Under the pieces are notes generated by a model. That model worked only from the letters and a program-made list of their open reading frames with translations, was not told where the DNA came from and did not search any database. From Epiperipatus broadwayi (lineage: Eukaryota > Onychophora > Udeonychophora > Euonychophora > Peripatidae), in assembly GCA_028023455.1 (NCBI GenBank), contig JAQFVV010000056.1, forward strand, positions 5,541,717 through 5,605,716: a DNA stretch of 64,000 nucleotides. Direction: 5' to 3'. The position numbers and the translations under genes are program-made. Shown one piece after another: positions 12,222 through 24,639 of the stretch; the first letter of the stretch is position 1, and the number at the start of each line of letters is the position of its first letter.

Positions 12222-14035
12222 AACCACCATCCCGAAATCATGAGTTGATTGAGCTAGTCAGGGATTAAACTTACCGGGATTGGGAATCATTCGTTAGGCA
12301 TTCACTTTTCTATTGATTTTATACATATATAAAAAAAGAAAATATAAGAGATTATAACTCTTTATTAATTACATGATCATATCCCTTGGGGAGGGGAGCA
12401 ATCTCTTTCTTAAGGTGGCATGCAAAGGTTGCAGTAAACGAACCTTTCAAAGGTATGATTATAGTAATGTATATTTTGGATGCCTTTGAATATTTCTTAA
12501 TTGCTGCTCGATGTTAGAAAACGCATGTCATGCTCAATGCGTATAGAGACTCAGGCAGCAACCGTTACAATATATATATATATGAATTAATTATAAATTA
12601 AATTATATAGTAGATCATCTCTGTTATATTTTGTTAGAGTCTTTCTAACAGCAGCTTTCATATCAGTCTTATTATCCAATCATCAGCATTTGAGATCCAG
12701 CTATAATAGCAAACAACTAATACAAAATTTTCAAATTATTTATATATATACAAAATCATGTTAATCATTTAAAAGATCATTGTACCGCAATTTTCTCCCC
12801 CCCCGCCCACTAATCTGCAGACGCTATTATTATTAAAATTTTAATTAATATTAAATCGAAAATATTTCTACAATATTTTAGTTCTGCTTTTATATGATTT
12901 GTATTAAAATGTTTTATGTGTTAATAAAAAACAAATCCTTTCAACCATGTTACACAATACTGTAATTGTGTTGTTTTCTCTTTGAATTTTTAATCTTATT
13001 TTTATTCTATGAATAAACATTATTTTCAAAGTCACATTCACTTTTAAATAAAATAAATGATCCTAAACGCTATTCAAATATATATATATGAGTATGCAAT
13101 GCTACGGGGAAGTTTGTTATTTTAATAGTTTAGTAAAAGGTATAAGACTTTAATAACTAGAACAATAATCACATGATTATTGCGAAACTGGTATTAATAT
13201 TGATTTCATAAAGCAATATATCTATATAGAACGCAATCCATTAAAAAAAAATTGTTGATATAAAGTAAAAATTAATAACATTTATATATTTTGTCTAATA
13301 TTTAAGCAAACCTATATAAAACATAAATTCTACTAAATTAATATAGCTTTTGCAAAAACTATTAAGACGGATTACTAATAATTAGATATTTATAAAATCC
13401 CTTTTCTACGCCTGATTAAAATTTCTTATAGAGTAAAAAAAAAATCTCGTTATTTTAATGGGTTTGTGTGTGCATGGAAGAGTATCTTTGAGCAAATTTT
13501 TCAATGAGAGATCGGTGACAGAAGTCTTGCAGAAATTAAAAGACGCTATATAAATAATGACCAGCATGTAATATATATCAACATATTTATGGTTCATAAT
13601 TTATTTGTATAGCCATTTCAAAACTCATTTCAATTCTTTAATATTTTCCTTCTCAATTCAATATCTTAAACCAAATGAAATGAATAACTTATTTTTCTCT
13701 ATTATGCTACATACGTTGAACCGGACAACAAGTATAATTTTTACTAATACATTTTGATTTATGTAAGAGACTCTTTCAATATAAAATAGCACAATAGTAT
13801 CATTTCTCAATAGTGAGTGACTTACCTATTCACATTATTATTGTTATACTAACTAACGTATATATATATATTTCTTTTTTTAAAATTTCAACTTATGTCG
13901 TGGATAATATAGTGTAAATTTCAGTACTATGCTCAAAAGTATGCTATTGTCAATAAATTCAAACAATGATCACCAATGTTTTTCATCTATTTTCCAAAAT
14001 GATTAGGAGATAATACCTTCAATAAATTAAATTGG
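12222..14035. other. AT-rich stretch, no gene recognised
   Basis: The first 80 bases after the candidate LTR are GC-richer (ACCATCCCGAAATCATGAG and on to TTACCGGGATTGGG) and could be the internal start of an LTR element or unrelated repeat. A second GC-richer patch at about 12385-12570 ends in a TA run. The remainder holds only AT-rich DNA and a short C-run at 12798. Confidence 0.45.
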
Positions 14036-14039
14036 CTTC

Positions 14040-14330
14040 AAATACATTTTCACAGTTGCTTCATAAAGAGAACAATAATATCCATTAATAATGAGCCTAT
14101 ATTCCTTTGGTACTTTATTAACATATAACACCCATCTGGTGCTTTCAAAGATATAAACATGAATTACAATTTTGATATTTTTTTTTTGCAAGCCCAAGCA
14201 TTATCATCAGGTACTTTGCCATCACATGCCCTTTTTTGGTATATTTACAAAATATTTTATTTATAACATATTTTGCAGCTCTGTTATTTCTCAATTCATG
14301 TAATATTACATCTATTTTTCAGAAATCAAT
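14040..14330 (-). pseudogene. Short coding remnant, unidentified
   Basis: Read on the minus strand, 14210-14040 gives a compact protein-like stretch including ESTRWVLYVNKVPKEYRLI followed by INGYYCSLYEATVKM, and the segment just upstream (about 14330-14185) gives LRNNRAAKYVINKIF and CKYTKKGHVMAKYL in another frame. The two parts are separated by an A9 homopolymer (T run near 14182-14190), as expected of a frameshifted coding relic. I do not recognise the family; given the context it is most likely from a transposable element. Confidence 0.35.
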
Positions 14331-14480
14331 TTGGCAAACTATTCTAAATTCGAACCCTTAACAAAGCACAATTACAAAATTAAAATTATTATCTATTAAA
14401 TCACGAATCAATCTAATCTGACCCCAAAGTAAATAAATTTTTTTTTATATTAATTCTAATCATTAACCAAATATTTAAAC

Positions 14481-14671
14481 CTTATCTATTACTAATCACC
14501 AACAATAATAATTATAATAGTAAGCATAAGCCGATTACCAATATGTCCAATAAATTTAGGTAACTAAATTAATGATAAGTGTAACTGACTGTTCAATAAA
14601 TGCCATACAGATTTGGGTAATCATAAATGTAATGGAAAATATTATAACTGAGCAGGGATAGCTGGGCTAAT
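14481..14671 (-). repeat. Dispersed repeat, copy B (inverted partner of 9.7 kb)
   Basis: Reverse complement of copy A at 9722-9905; see the shared words given there. The two copies are 4.6 kb apart and face each other, so they could be ends of one composite insertion or two independent copies. Confidence 0.65.
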
Positions 14672-15131
14672 CTTTCCAGAATATATATATATAATAGAGA
14701 ATAAAAAATCAGAATATAGACAAAAATGACATATATAAATATTAAAATAAAGATTAAAATGACTTTAATTTTAATTAAGTAGATAATATCTTTTGATAAT
14801 AAAAAATAAATTATTTAAAGATAAAAAAAAAACACTTTTGAATCTATTTACTTTAGAGATATAAGGTTGAGAAAAACAAAATTGCATCATAGTTATAATC
14901 TGTTTTTTTATTAATTAAGAAAAAAAAAAGTTTAACTTTAATATTGATACTTATCAATTTGTACATTCCTTAATATCTGCAATAAATACTGAGGCTTACT
15001 TGAATTAAAAAAGCTTGCAATTACCAGCAGGTTCCATATTGTTTTAGTTTACAGTCAGTAAAGATATAATACTACATTTGCTCTCTGTATTTACCATAAA
15101 TCATGTGTGTGATAACTTCTCAAAATATATG

Positions 15132-15315
15132 AAATTCATATAATATTAATTATTTACTTTATTACGTTTATAATTCTCCATATAATTATAACCCACTATC
15201 GACAGTTTTGATTGCCCCAGCAATCTTCTTCAGAACTTCTACTTATATTTTCAAATCTTAACTGCTAACTATTATAAACACAATAAAGTAAATGATATTA
15301 ATATTATATGGAATT
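15132..15315. mobile_element. Small MITE-like element with ~44-bp TIRs
   Basis: The left arm (15132-15175: AATTCATATAATATTAAT, then ATTTACTTTATTACGTTTAT) is matched in reverse complement by 15270-15315 with a few differences. The centre (about 15176-15269) is GC-richer (GATTGCCCCAGCAATCTTC). No coding capacity. The superfamily cannot be told because the target duplication is unclear. Confidence 0.6.
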
Positions 15316-15829
15316 GGCAATGCAATATGAAAGATAAAGTTATACGAAATTCAGATAGTATAGAATTTGAGGTGTTGGATGGCTGCATTTATCTTGCTTA
15401 ACTGTTAATAAGAACATATTACACAGGCAATTTATGTGAGGCCAATTTACATGTGCTATTTCTGGATAAAATATACACATAATTTGTGCTGAGGAAATGC
15501 TTTTTAAAAATCTAATAACAAATGTTGAATAGTTTAGTCAATAAATGCAAAGTAATGGAAATAAGTTTGAAAAAAAATCTAAAGCAACTGATCAGGAAAA
15601 AAAAGAGATTAAACTGAAAAAATAAACCTATAGATAATACAGGAGAGTAAATTGAAGGTCTATTAGTATACTCTCCAAAAATCTTGAAATATTTTGCAAT
15701 TATTTACTGGAATGTTATTTTTTTTTTTTTTTAGAAAAATTCAAGCTTTATTTATATCTTTCTAAATACATGCAGCAGAACACAGTAATAACTCAAAAAT
15801 TAATAAAAAACAGAAATTCAAGTGGTATA

Positions 15830-15955
15830 TTATTCTCCTCTTATTTTCAGGTGTTGCTGATCCAATCAGAGATAATCTAGTACAAGAATCAAACAGGTAA
15901 CTTTTAGATTTGTGAATATTGGATTTAAGGTGATATTCTAGCCAAAGCTATTCTG
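15830..15955 (-). mobile_element. Diverged tRNA-SINE copy (family of 32.5 kb)
   Basis: This segment aligns with the SINE arm at 32.60-32.74 kb: TATTCTCC.CTT, TTCAGGTGTTGCTG, ACAGGTAACTTTTAGATT, GAATATTGGATTTAAGG and a corrupted end where the box A region would be. It is older than the 32-kb copies, judging from the number of differences. A 3' splice-like sequence (TTATTTTCAG) inside it is part of the repeat, not evidence of an exon. Confidence 0.6.
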
Positions 15956-16059
15956 CTAAAAGCAGTAATCAGTGGAAATTTTATATATTTATCTATGATT
16001 ATTAAAAAGAAAGTCAACCTATAAATCTCCATGCACTCTCCCACCAGTAAGTTTTAAAG

Positions 16060-16246
16060 ACTTAAGTGAATCACTTAAGTTTAGAGCATATCTATATAGA
16101 AAGCAACTCTTACTGACTATGCTTATATCAGGGCTTGAGTCTATTGTATGCCCTGATATTATAATCATCAATTGAATTATATAAATTATAACATCAGACA
16201 CACAATAGATTCAATCACTGATATAAGCATGATCAGTAAGAGGTTA
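16060..16246. repeat. Nested inverted repeats (three stems)
   Basis: Three stems lie in under 200 bp. ACTTAAGTGA and TCACTTAAGT (16060-16069, 16071-16080) form a perfect 10-bp stem with a 1-nt loop. ATATCAGGGC and GCCCTGATAT (16125-16134, 16150-16159) form a perfect 10-bp stem. Enclosing the latter, a ~48-bp imperfect pair joins about 16105-16152 with 16199-16246 (CTCTTACTGA.CATGCTTATATCA). Could be a MITE or a structured RNA; no coding. Confidence 0.7.
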
Positions 16247-16249
16247 TTT

Positions 16250-18445
16250 TCTTTAATAATTACAAATTTATACTTTTCTAATTCATTCTTTTTTTATTTT
16301 GAGGATAAGTTTAATGAATAGTTCCCAAACATTATGAATTATCACACTAGATTAGCCTCTAGGATTATTTGCTATTCTTATGTGAGTAGTTTCTTTGGGT
16401 TTTTTTCTTTTACTTTTATAAAAACAAATATAAATAAAATTTGAATTAAAAAAACAACAACGATAGGATAATATGTAACGTCAAATAAAAAGACACCATC
16501 ACAAACCTAAAGCAAACATGCACATATTAGACATATTTACTTCTATCAAAAAACTAGCTCAAAAATGAAAAAGATTTATATCTACAATATAAAGTTATAA
16601 TAATTTTGATTAGACATAGAATATTACCAATCTCCACCTCTCTCCCACAAAAGAATAAAAGAATTATATTTAACTTCTAAACGCCAGTGAAGTCCTGTGT
16701 GACAGGACTCAAAAAGTCAAAGTTTCTTGGATTCTCATGGACAAATCAAAAATTCAGTTGGTCAGTTCTCTTGAATAATTAACAATGTAATTCCCATTGA
16801 TAAAAATGAATATTTCATTCAATGAATTCTCCAAATAAAAATGATCTAAAAAGTGAGCTACTATTGTATAAAAGTAAAAAAAAAAAAGCCAGCTTTTCAT
16901 ATAGTTTCAATAATTATACTTTGAATTCTGATATTTTTTAGTTTTTGATATTTGGCAATATTTTTTGTATGTAATATAGTATTTGAAATGCATATTTAGT
17001 TTTCTAATAAATAATTGATACATATATATAAGTTTTATATTGATAAATTGCTAATTTAATTTAAATTTCTGTGAATAAATGTTCTTTTCTAATAAACAGT
17101 TTTTGTTTTTGTTTAGTATGCCTAATATTTACTATCGATACCTACTTGCTAAGAAGATTTTTATAATTGGTAATAAAGAGGAACATACGGTTATGAATGA
17201 ACACTTCACTAGGACCTTAAAATTAATTTCATATGATTTTTTCTATTTTTACGATTAACAAAATGTTGTAAATGGGTATTCCTTTGAATGTATTGGAAAA
17301 CTATTATTTAACAGTCTCAGCTTCAAATAAATAAATAAAAGCATTAAAAAAAAAAAAAGGAAAATGCCAAGATGTATTTCTGGCTAAGGCAGTATTCATC
17401 AATTTTCGAAACTTTCACAAATACGTTTATCATCATTCATTAGTAATCTATTTTATTCTACCATCATCCAATTTCAACTACTATACTTTGTATATACATT
17501 CCCATCGAAATGTAGATACATTATATAAAAATTATTAAAATCATTTACCGCACTACTGATTATTCTTATTTGCTTTATTTAAATATTTTCAAACAGTATT
17601 TATTATCCGATTAAAAATTATATATTATAGGTCTCTGAAAAAAGAAGGAAAAAAGATAACGTAGTATATATATATGAAAGTAAATAGATAATAAATACAG
17701 AAATAGGCACAAACTAAAATAACGATTGGGAATAACTAAACATTTATATTAAACATATATGTATAATCAATAAATATACTTTATTTTCGTTTTAGGTCAT
17801 TATTATTCAAAATAATTAAAAGATAAGATTATTGGAGTATTATTAGATGGAAGTGTTGAATATATGAAAAATTTCCCTAATTACAACATAAATTGTAAAT
17901 CTTAACAAAAGCCTTTTGAAAAACAAATGATGATTTTATGATAGACTTAAATAATAAAAAACACTCTTAAGTCATACTCTGATTCCTTATAAAATGATAA
18001 TGTCTTATGATGAATCTTAAAAAATAAAAGAATAATATTAAGGCTCACCCACAAGGAAAATCATTTCAGAATAACTGTAAACCATTTCCTTTGCTAATTA
18101 TTAGTTAATAAAGATACATATATTTTTACGCATTTTTTTTCTTTTATAATATTTTGAATTGTTTCAAAAGTACAGGAATTAATCGACATGTAGCAAATAA
18201 AAATCTTAAACTACTTTTATAATAACTACTTTTATAAAAGTAATTGATTATGCATTTATAAAAACATTCCCACTTTCTTAATATTTTCGAATAAACAACA
18301 TATTAAACTCATTATGCAAATCAGGAACACAGTTTCTTTTATTGATTATATTCAATTTTTTATTTTATAAATAATAGTGTTTGATAAAGTTTAATATATA
18401 CATAAAGCTTCGGTAACCAAGAATTGTAATTACTTCAGTTATTTC
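16250..18445. other. AT-rich stretch, nothing recognised
   Basis: Only homopolymer runs and short unassigned open frames were seen; none has family-like composition. Confidence 0.6.
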
Positions 18446-18449
18446 TTAA

Positions 18450-19700
18450 GTGGGTCGTATATTTGATGTTACTTTGCATAATGTGTTTAATATTAAATTA
18501 AACAATTCTTTAAACAATACGAGGCCCTTTATGACTTTCTGTATGGCATACTCCAAGCAAAAGTACCTTGAATCCAACCGTGCACAAGATACAGATGTCA
18601 GGGCAAGGGTGAATCCTAATCTATTTGCCTGAACTATTGCCTCTCTGAGTAATGGATAACGTTTGTGATGACACTAGCCGTCCTTAGTTACATTCTGTCC
18701 CAGCTGGAGGTCACGGTTCACAAAGAAACTCAAAATAATAAAGGGCTTATATGAGAAATTAATGATTTAGTAAATTCTGACTATTGCAGAACGGTATAGA
18801 TGTGATTTGATATCGATTACTGATGATTTGAACCGTAATAATTATAATTCTTTATGGCAACATTACAAAGAATTGAATTTAAATCAAAGAAATATAAATA
18901 ACTAGGGTAATTAATATTAGAGATTCTGAGTGATGACAAACTAAGCTAATTTAAAATAATAATATTACAGACATTTATTAAGGAATTGAGTTATTGTTAT
19001 ACAAAATAAGTTGAGTTTTGTTTATACAACTAGGTTATTATATTTCTTGAATTCGATTTGATGCAGCTAAATGCAAGGCATTTGATAACAAAGTAAAAAT
19101 TTGTTAATTGGTCTGCCAAGAACCAATCAGCAATAAAATATCATTAGCTCTCTTTAAAAGATTACAAACAAATCTATTTTATATATAAATAACAAGACAT
19201 GAATGAGGTGTATTTAAAACACTATTACATTTAAACCAGTTGTCTATGGTGAGTGTGGAAAGGAAAATAGTTCATTTTAAATTAAATAATCAGATTTAAC
19301 TAATTAACATGATTGGTTTGTGAAGGATGTGCCATCACGGCAGAGAGCATTTCAGGTTTGTAAATAAATATACATAATGATAAAGGCAGTATGATATTAT
19401 AGATTACAACAAAAGAATAAATGAGGTCTGTTACAAGCCTCTGGGTAGCTTTGCTAAAAGAAATCCCTGGTATCTACAGGTAGATGATGAGAGAAATGTT
19501 GGTCCTCCAGCCAAAACATGCCTCCAAATAATAATAATAATAGATTTGATGTGCTGGACTTTCCATACACATTTTAATGACAATGCCTGAAAATGGGTCC
19601 CTTAGTAGGAAATACATCTATTTTGAGGGAAAGTAAAAGATTGGACTGGTCATATTTAAAATTCCAAAGGTCCTAAGAGGTATGTAGCAAAGCAAGAATA
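18450..19700. other. Two GC-richer islands, unassigned
   Basis: Islands at about 18530-18740 and 19320-19700 are more GC-rich than their surroundings, with AT-rich DNA between them. The second has two ATAATAATAATA clusters (about 19527 and 19699) around it. A 60-codon plus frame (18450-18632) ends in the first island but shows no motif. They look like fragments of dispersed repeats; I could not match them to any other place in this window. Confidence 0.35.
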
Positions 19701-19800
19701 ATAATAATAAACAAATGGTTGTAACTATAAATTACATAACACTCTAGACATATGTATATAGATAGTGGATCACTAATAATCATAATAAATTAATTCTTGA

Positions 19801-20520
19801 TTAACCCTTTTCCCGCGCTCGACGAGACTCCTCGTCGACATCTAAAATCACTCTAACTCAATTCGTTTTTATACGATAAAATTCGTTAAATATGTATTGA
19901 ATTCCGATTTATTTTAGAAGTAAAAAATAAAAAAAAACGCATTTAAACCTAAACAAAGAAGGAACATTATTTGTGATTGGTTCTTAGCATGCTCTCAGCC
20001 GAAAAAGACATTCTGATTGGCTGGAAAGAACAAAGAAACTGCCTGATCAAAGAAAATAAAGAAAAACGCTGAGATTTTCATTTCGAATACGATTTAAATT
20101 ATTATTAAATAATATTTATGGAAATTAAACATAATTTTCAGAGAGAATAATAAAAAAACAAAATTATTTTCGAAAAATATTGAAGATTTAAGTAAATATA
20201 TTGAAGATGTAGTAAAAAGAAATATTTACTTTTCTATAACGTAAAAGTCGATCTTTTTGTTTACATTATAACTTTTATGTTGCCGATATAGAATATCTTA
20301 GAATAAATAAATAGCAATTTATTTTTGAAAGAACTTTCGTTTTCTTCATGACCTGAAAAATTAATTATATACTTTTTATAAACGTATCTGAGTTGAATTT
20401 AATATTATAGGCGAATATGTTTTAACAATAGGCTTTGTCTTCAGTTTGTGAGTTGGCCAATTAAAAGATTTGATTTTTATCTGATACAACCAATGATAAA
20501 ATTAGCGGTTTAAGGGTTAA
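19801..20520. mobile_element. piggyBac-type MITE (720 bp, TTAA ends)
   Basis: The left end is TTAACCCTTTTCCCGC and the right end is GCGGTTTAAGGGTTAA, so an exact TTAA target duplication flanks a CCCTT...AAGGG inverted repeat, as known for the piggyBac superfamily. Just inside the left end a perfect 7-bp hairpin CGACGAG-ACTC-CTCGTCG (19820-19837) resembles the subterminal inverted repeats that piggyBac transposases recognise. No transposase frame is present, so it would depend on an enzyme encoded elsewhere. Confidence 0.8.
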
Positions 20521-22243
20521 AATAATCGGCTCCCTGATGTAATAGAAAGTCCCCAGAAATCTTAGGCCATTAATGAATGGATCATAAAATATAATATAAA
20601 AAGGAAAGGCAAGAATTAAAACTAAAATATAAATTGTTTTCCACACTTTCCAAATATTTCATTTATTAGTGAGTTATCAAATAGTTCATCATTGAAGATT
20701 ACAAAATCAGTCAGCCCTTTAATTAACATAGACAGACTGGGGATTGAATATCAAACTCACTTCTGGTGAAGTTTGACAACATATATCATAATAAATTATA
20801 CATCATAATTTTACTATTTTACTGATACAAACGAAAATCTATACGTATGAAATATATATTGTTAGTAGTTGATATGAAAACGCTATGATAGCTGGGTGAT
20901 TTAAGATATTTGGTTTACAGAAATTGTGACAGATTTTACTTAAATGATTTAATAAAATATATTATTTTCTCAGAGATAATTACGAGGGCAATTTTAAGTT
21001 GGAGATAATAAGATACTTAACTTTTAAAATAATTTCAATCATTTAAAAATAAATTTATAATATGAGGTACAAAACTAAACAAGCTTTTTCTATTAATTAA
21101 TTTAATGGAAATAAGTTTCCTGAAATTATTTTAACTGGAGAAAATAAAAGGGAGAGGGTTTAAAGTTAGTTGCTCATTGATTTTTATACTTGGCAGTTCC
21201 AGTAAGTCAATATTATAAATAAACCAACAAAAAAATAAGATAAATTTGCCGCATCAAAATAATGTGAGATTTTTATAAGAATTGATAATTTTAAATTTAA
21301 GAGAAAATTTTAAGACGCATTTTAAAATTAAGTTGTATAAACATTACAGATATATATAATATGAATTAATATTGATTTAGAAAACAACATAAGCTAGAAT
21401 CAGAGGTTGCGGCAAATTGGAGGTTACCTCAGAACCAATCGGTAGAAAGAGGCAGTTATAAAATCAGATCATTTAGCAGGCTTCCTTGATACAGTACTGT
21501 TTCCAGGCTAGATGTTGAGAGCACTGCAATGGCACTGTGATGAGCTGGTGGAAGCAGAGCTCCAAAAAGAAAATGGCTAATCTTTTTACTCCCTCATTCT
21601 TTAGGCACAAAATCTATAAAGACACTCTTCAGTCAACTGTTCTTCAGTCTATCTATCAAAATTTTCTACTATTCATTTGATCTAGCCTTATCTATAGGAT
21701 TCAATCTACACGGCATTTGCTGGTAACTTTCTCTGTGGTCAGTATCTGCCTGGGCAGGAAATCTATAATCTTGCATTAAACACACCCCAAGGGCTCATTT
21801 TGCTAATTAAAAAAAGTAGCAACAAGCATGATTAAGTTTATCAGTCATCGTATTAACAAAGCCTATTTAATTAAGATTTAGATTTTAAAAAATGTAAATT
21901 TTATTCACAAAAATTTTAGGAATTGGTACATTCTATAAATAATACAATGACTTTCAAACCTGATATTTGATATAAAATGTAAATACAAATTTACAAAATA
22001 TTCCTTACAAATATTAGATTGTTTACATAATTGATCCTTTAATGTACATTTATCAAAAGATAAATATAAAATATTACCAACTGATTAATTGAAGAAAAAT
22101 GAACTTTAATAAAAGAATTTAAAATATTTGTAACATTTTATAGATATCTAGGATTCAATTATTTACTCAATGCCAATTTAATAAAATAAACACAATATAC
22201 ATTACTACACATATTATAAAATAAATAAACTATTATAAAAAGG
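20521..22243. other. AT-rich stretch with one GC-richer island
   Basis: At about 21400-21810 there is a GC-richer island (for example CAGGCTTCCTTGATACAG and CTGCCTGGGCAGG) that resembles repeat sequence, perhaps part of an LTR, but has no identifiable ends or frame. The rest is featureless AT-rich DNA. Confidence 0.45.
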
Positions 22244-23150
22244 TTAACCTTTCAGCCATTTCTAGGGAATTATTTTGTATTTTGACTAATTCACCCTCTG
22301 GTGAATTTTTTCATAAGTGTTATATGTTAAAATGCGTGTAAAACAGTATATTTTATTATAATAATTTTTTTGTCAAAAATTGCATAAAAAAGTGTGAAAT
22401 CCAAAATTCCCGCTCTAACAATAGACATACACCCCACCCTGACATGTTCAACCATTGTCTATTGCCAAAGCTGTAAAACATTTGGTGTTTTATGACATTG
22501 AAGTTTTCAGTGATGCAAAAATGTGTTTATTTGCAAATTTATTATAGTTTTAGACATTTTTTTAAAAATAATTTACACTATATTTACTAGATATCAAGAA
22601 ATATAAATTATTAATAACTTATTTTGACTTGAAATACTTTAATTTCAAAAATATAACATTATATTAGCAGCTAACATAAATATGGCTTGAAGGAAATTAG
22701 AAGACTAGCTTTGATGTAAAGAATCTACTTTATATTTATGAGGAAAGAAAATATCGCAATTTTGCAATAAATATTCAAAAATTTTAAACTTTTAAAGCAT
22801 AATTTGTTAGATATAAGAGAAATAAATAAACATTCATTCACATTTTAAAAAAATAATCAGAAATAAGAAATATTTCATTGATTTTATAAACTGAAAATAA
22901 TCTTTCTAGAAATGATGATGTGACTCTGTTTTGATTGTGATTTCATTTTTTTAATATTTACAGAAACAAAATGTGAACATTTAAAATTTATTTCAGTAGT
23001 AAACAAAAATATCTATCAAGTGAAGTCAAATTTATTTTCTGGTAAGTAATAAACATTTTATCATATATTTTATGTTCATGTGTGAGAGAAAGAAAATGTC
23101 AGAAAATTCTGGAATGTAAGGGGAGTTAGGCTGCATTTTGGAAAGGTTAA
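22244..23150. mobile_element. Second TTAA-flanked MITE (907 bp, piggyBac type)
   Basis: TTAACCTTTCAGCCATTT at the left and the reverse complement of TTAACCTTTCCAAAATGCAG at the right give a TTAA duplication and about 9-10 bp of shared terminal repeat. As in the element at 19.8 kb, a perfect hairpin lies subterminally: AATTCACC-CTCT-GGTGAATT (22288-22307). The interior is non-coding and differs from the first element, so this is a separate family of the same superfamily. Confidence 0.75.
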
Positions 23151-23479
23151 TAACAATAAAAAATAAATTGAAATTAAAATCTTTAAAATATGACTATGTA
23201 CTCATAAGCCTTCTGATTTTGATTAATATACAAAATAAAAAAAAAGATCACATTGTGATTTACAATATCTCTTAATGGATTTACATATAACACACACACA
23301 TATATATATACACAGACACATATTTTATAATATACAACAAATATATTTCAATTGACATATAATAAAATTAAAAACAATGATTAAATTTTATAGATGTGTT
23401 TACTTAATTGATATACAAAATTCAATTTACTATGTTGTGGTTTACATATATGTTATAATAAGTTTATTTAAAACCCAGT

Positions 23480-23650
23480 TACCACACAGACATGTGTCCC
23501 AAAAATTTCTGAACATATTTGAATTATCATTTAATAAAAATCATCAAAATTTACATATAGGTGTCTACCTGACACACATTGGCATATATACAGCCACAGA
23601 CATGTGGCACAATAATTTCTGAACATATTAGAATTGTCATAAAATAAACT
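23480..23650 (+). repeat. Tandem duplication, ~111-bp period
   Basis: CCACACAGACATGTGTC... and CCACAGACATGTGGC... start two units about 111 bp apart that share ATTTCTGAACATATT.GAATT.TCAT..AATAAA. Each unit contains the palindrome ACATGT. The open frame at 23377-23622 spans it and is likely a by-product of the repeat. Confidence 0.65.
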
Positions 23651-24639
23651 TTTTAAGTTGTCACTTAACTGATATAAATACCTCAATTTAGGTTTACTTA
23701 AGCAAATATATATATATCATTTGCACACATATGTACAGTAATAATTTTTTAAAAATATCTTTCATAATTAATTCCATATGAAAAATATACATAAAATTCA
23801 CTCATATGTATATATCTCTAAGAATATAGATGATATGATTCAGTAGCAATGTCTATCATAATAATTTAGTTTCTTTTTAAAAACATAGTCATTTTTGACA
23901 AGTAATTGTTGATTGATTAATTATCAATGCCCTTAAACATATTTTAAATGTTTCTTTCCCTTTTAGTATCTAATCTAAACAGATTTTTGAAATCTTTTTT
24001 TCAAAATAAAATTTATCATTTTAAAAAAAAAAGCCATTTTTACTAAAAATTGTTTAAAATTTCATTCTCATCATATATAATACTACTCACCATTATATAT
24101 ATGTTTATCTGAGCTTCTCTTGGTGAGCTAGTCATAATGAGATAGGTATAGTCCAGGATTGTCATCATTGGAAAAGGCATAATCAGCTAATTGTTGATCT
24201 TCAATTGGTTTCACTGAGATTTTAGGTCAGCAATCTAATATTATGGCAGCTATAGATAGATGCAAAGAAGTTGGGTCTTCCTTAAAAGTACATCTAAACT
24301 CCAGCATGGTGAACTAGTAGCCATTGCCTCCTTCTGTCTTGACTTCAGCTATATCTGATCCATGGCAGTTATATGTATGACTCAGGAAACCAACTCTGTT
24401 AATCTGATTACTGCCAACTCTATTCAAAAACTACTAGCCAATCCCTTATTCTAATCTTTTTATTCACCCTTTTATATATCATTGCTGGGAAGACCAAAAC
24501 ACACTAATTAAAAACTGTTTTTCTTATCTCTCTTGAAGTTAATAAATTCAATTCCTTTTAATTAAAAGCTACTTTTGGCATTTTATCACAAGTATGATCT
24601 ATAAGATTTTCAAAAATAGATAACAGAAATTTTTACAAC
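23651..24639. other. AT-rich stretch with a GC-richer island
   Basis: The island at about 24105-24500 (GCTTCTCTTGGTGAGCTAG, CTCCAGCATGGTGAAC, TGATCCATGGCAG) has repeat-like composition and shares CATCTAAACTCCAG with the end of the fold-back copy at 36.5 kb. No coding frame was recognised. Confidence 0.4.

Noticed and set aside
15841-15900. Exon bounded by TTATTTTCAG and CAGGTAAC
   Set aside because: The whole stretch aligns with the SINE at 32.6 kb, so the splice-like words come from the repeat.
23377-23622. 81-codon plus frame with a hydrophobic start as a membrane peptide gene
   Set aside because: Its second half consists of the 111-bp tandem repeat unit, and AT-rich DNA readily yields hydrophobic frames.
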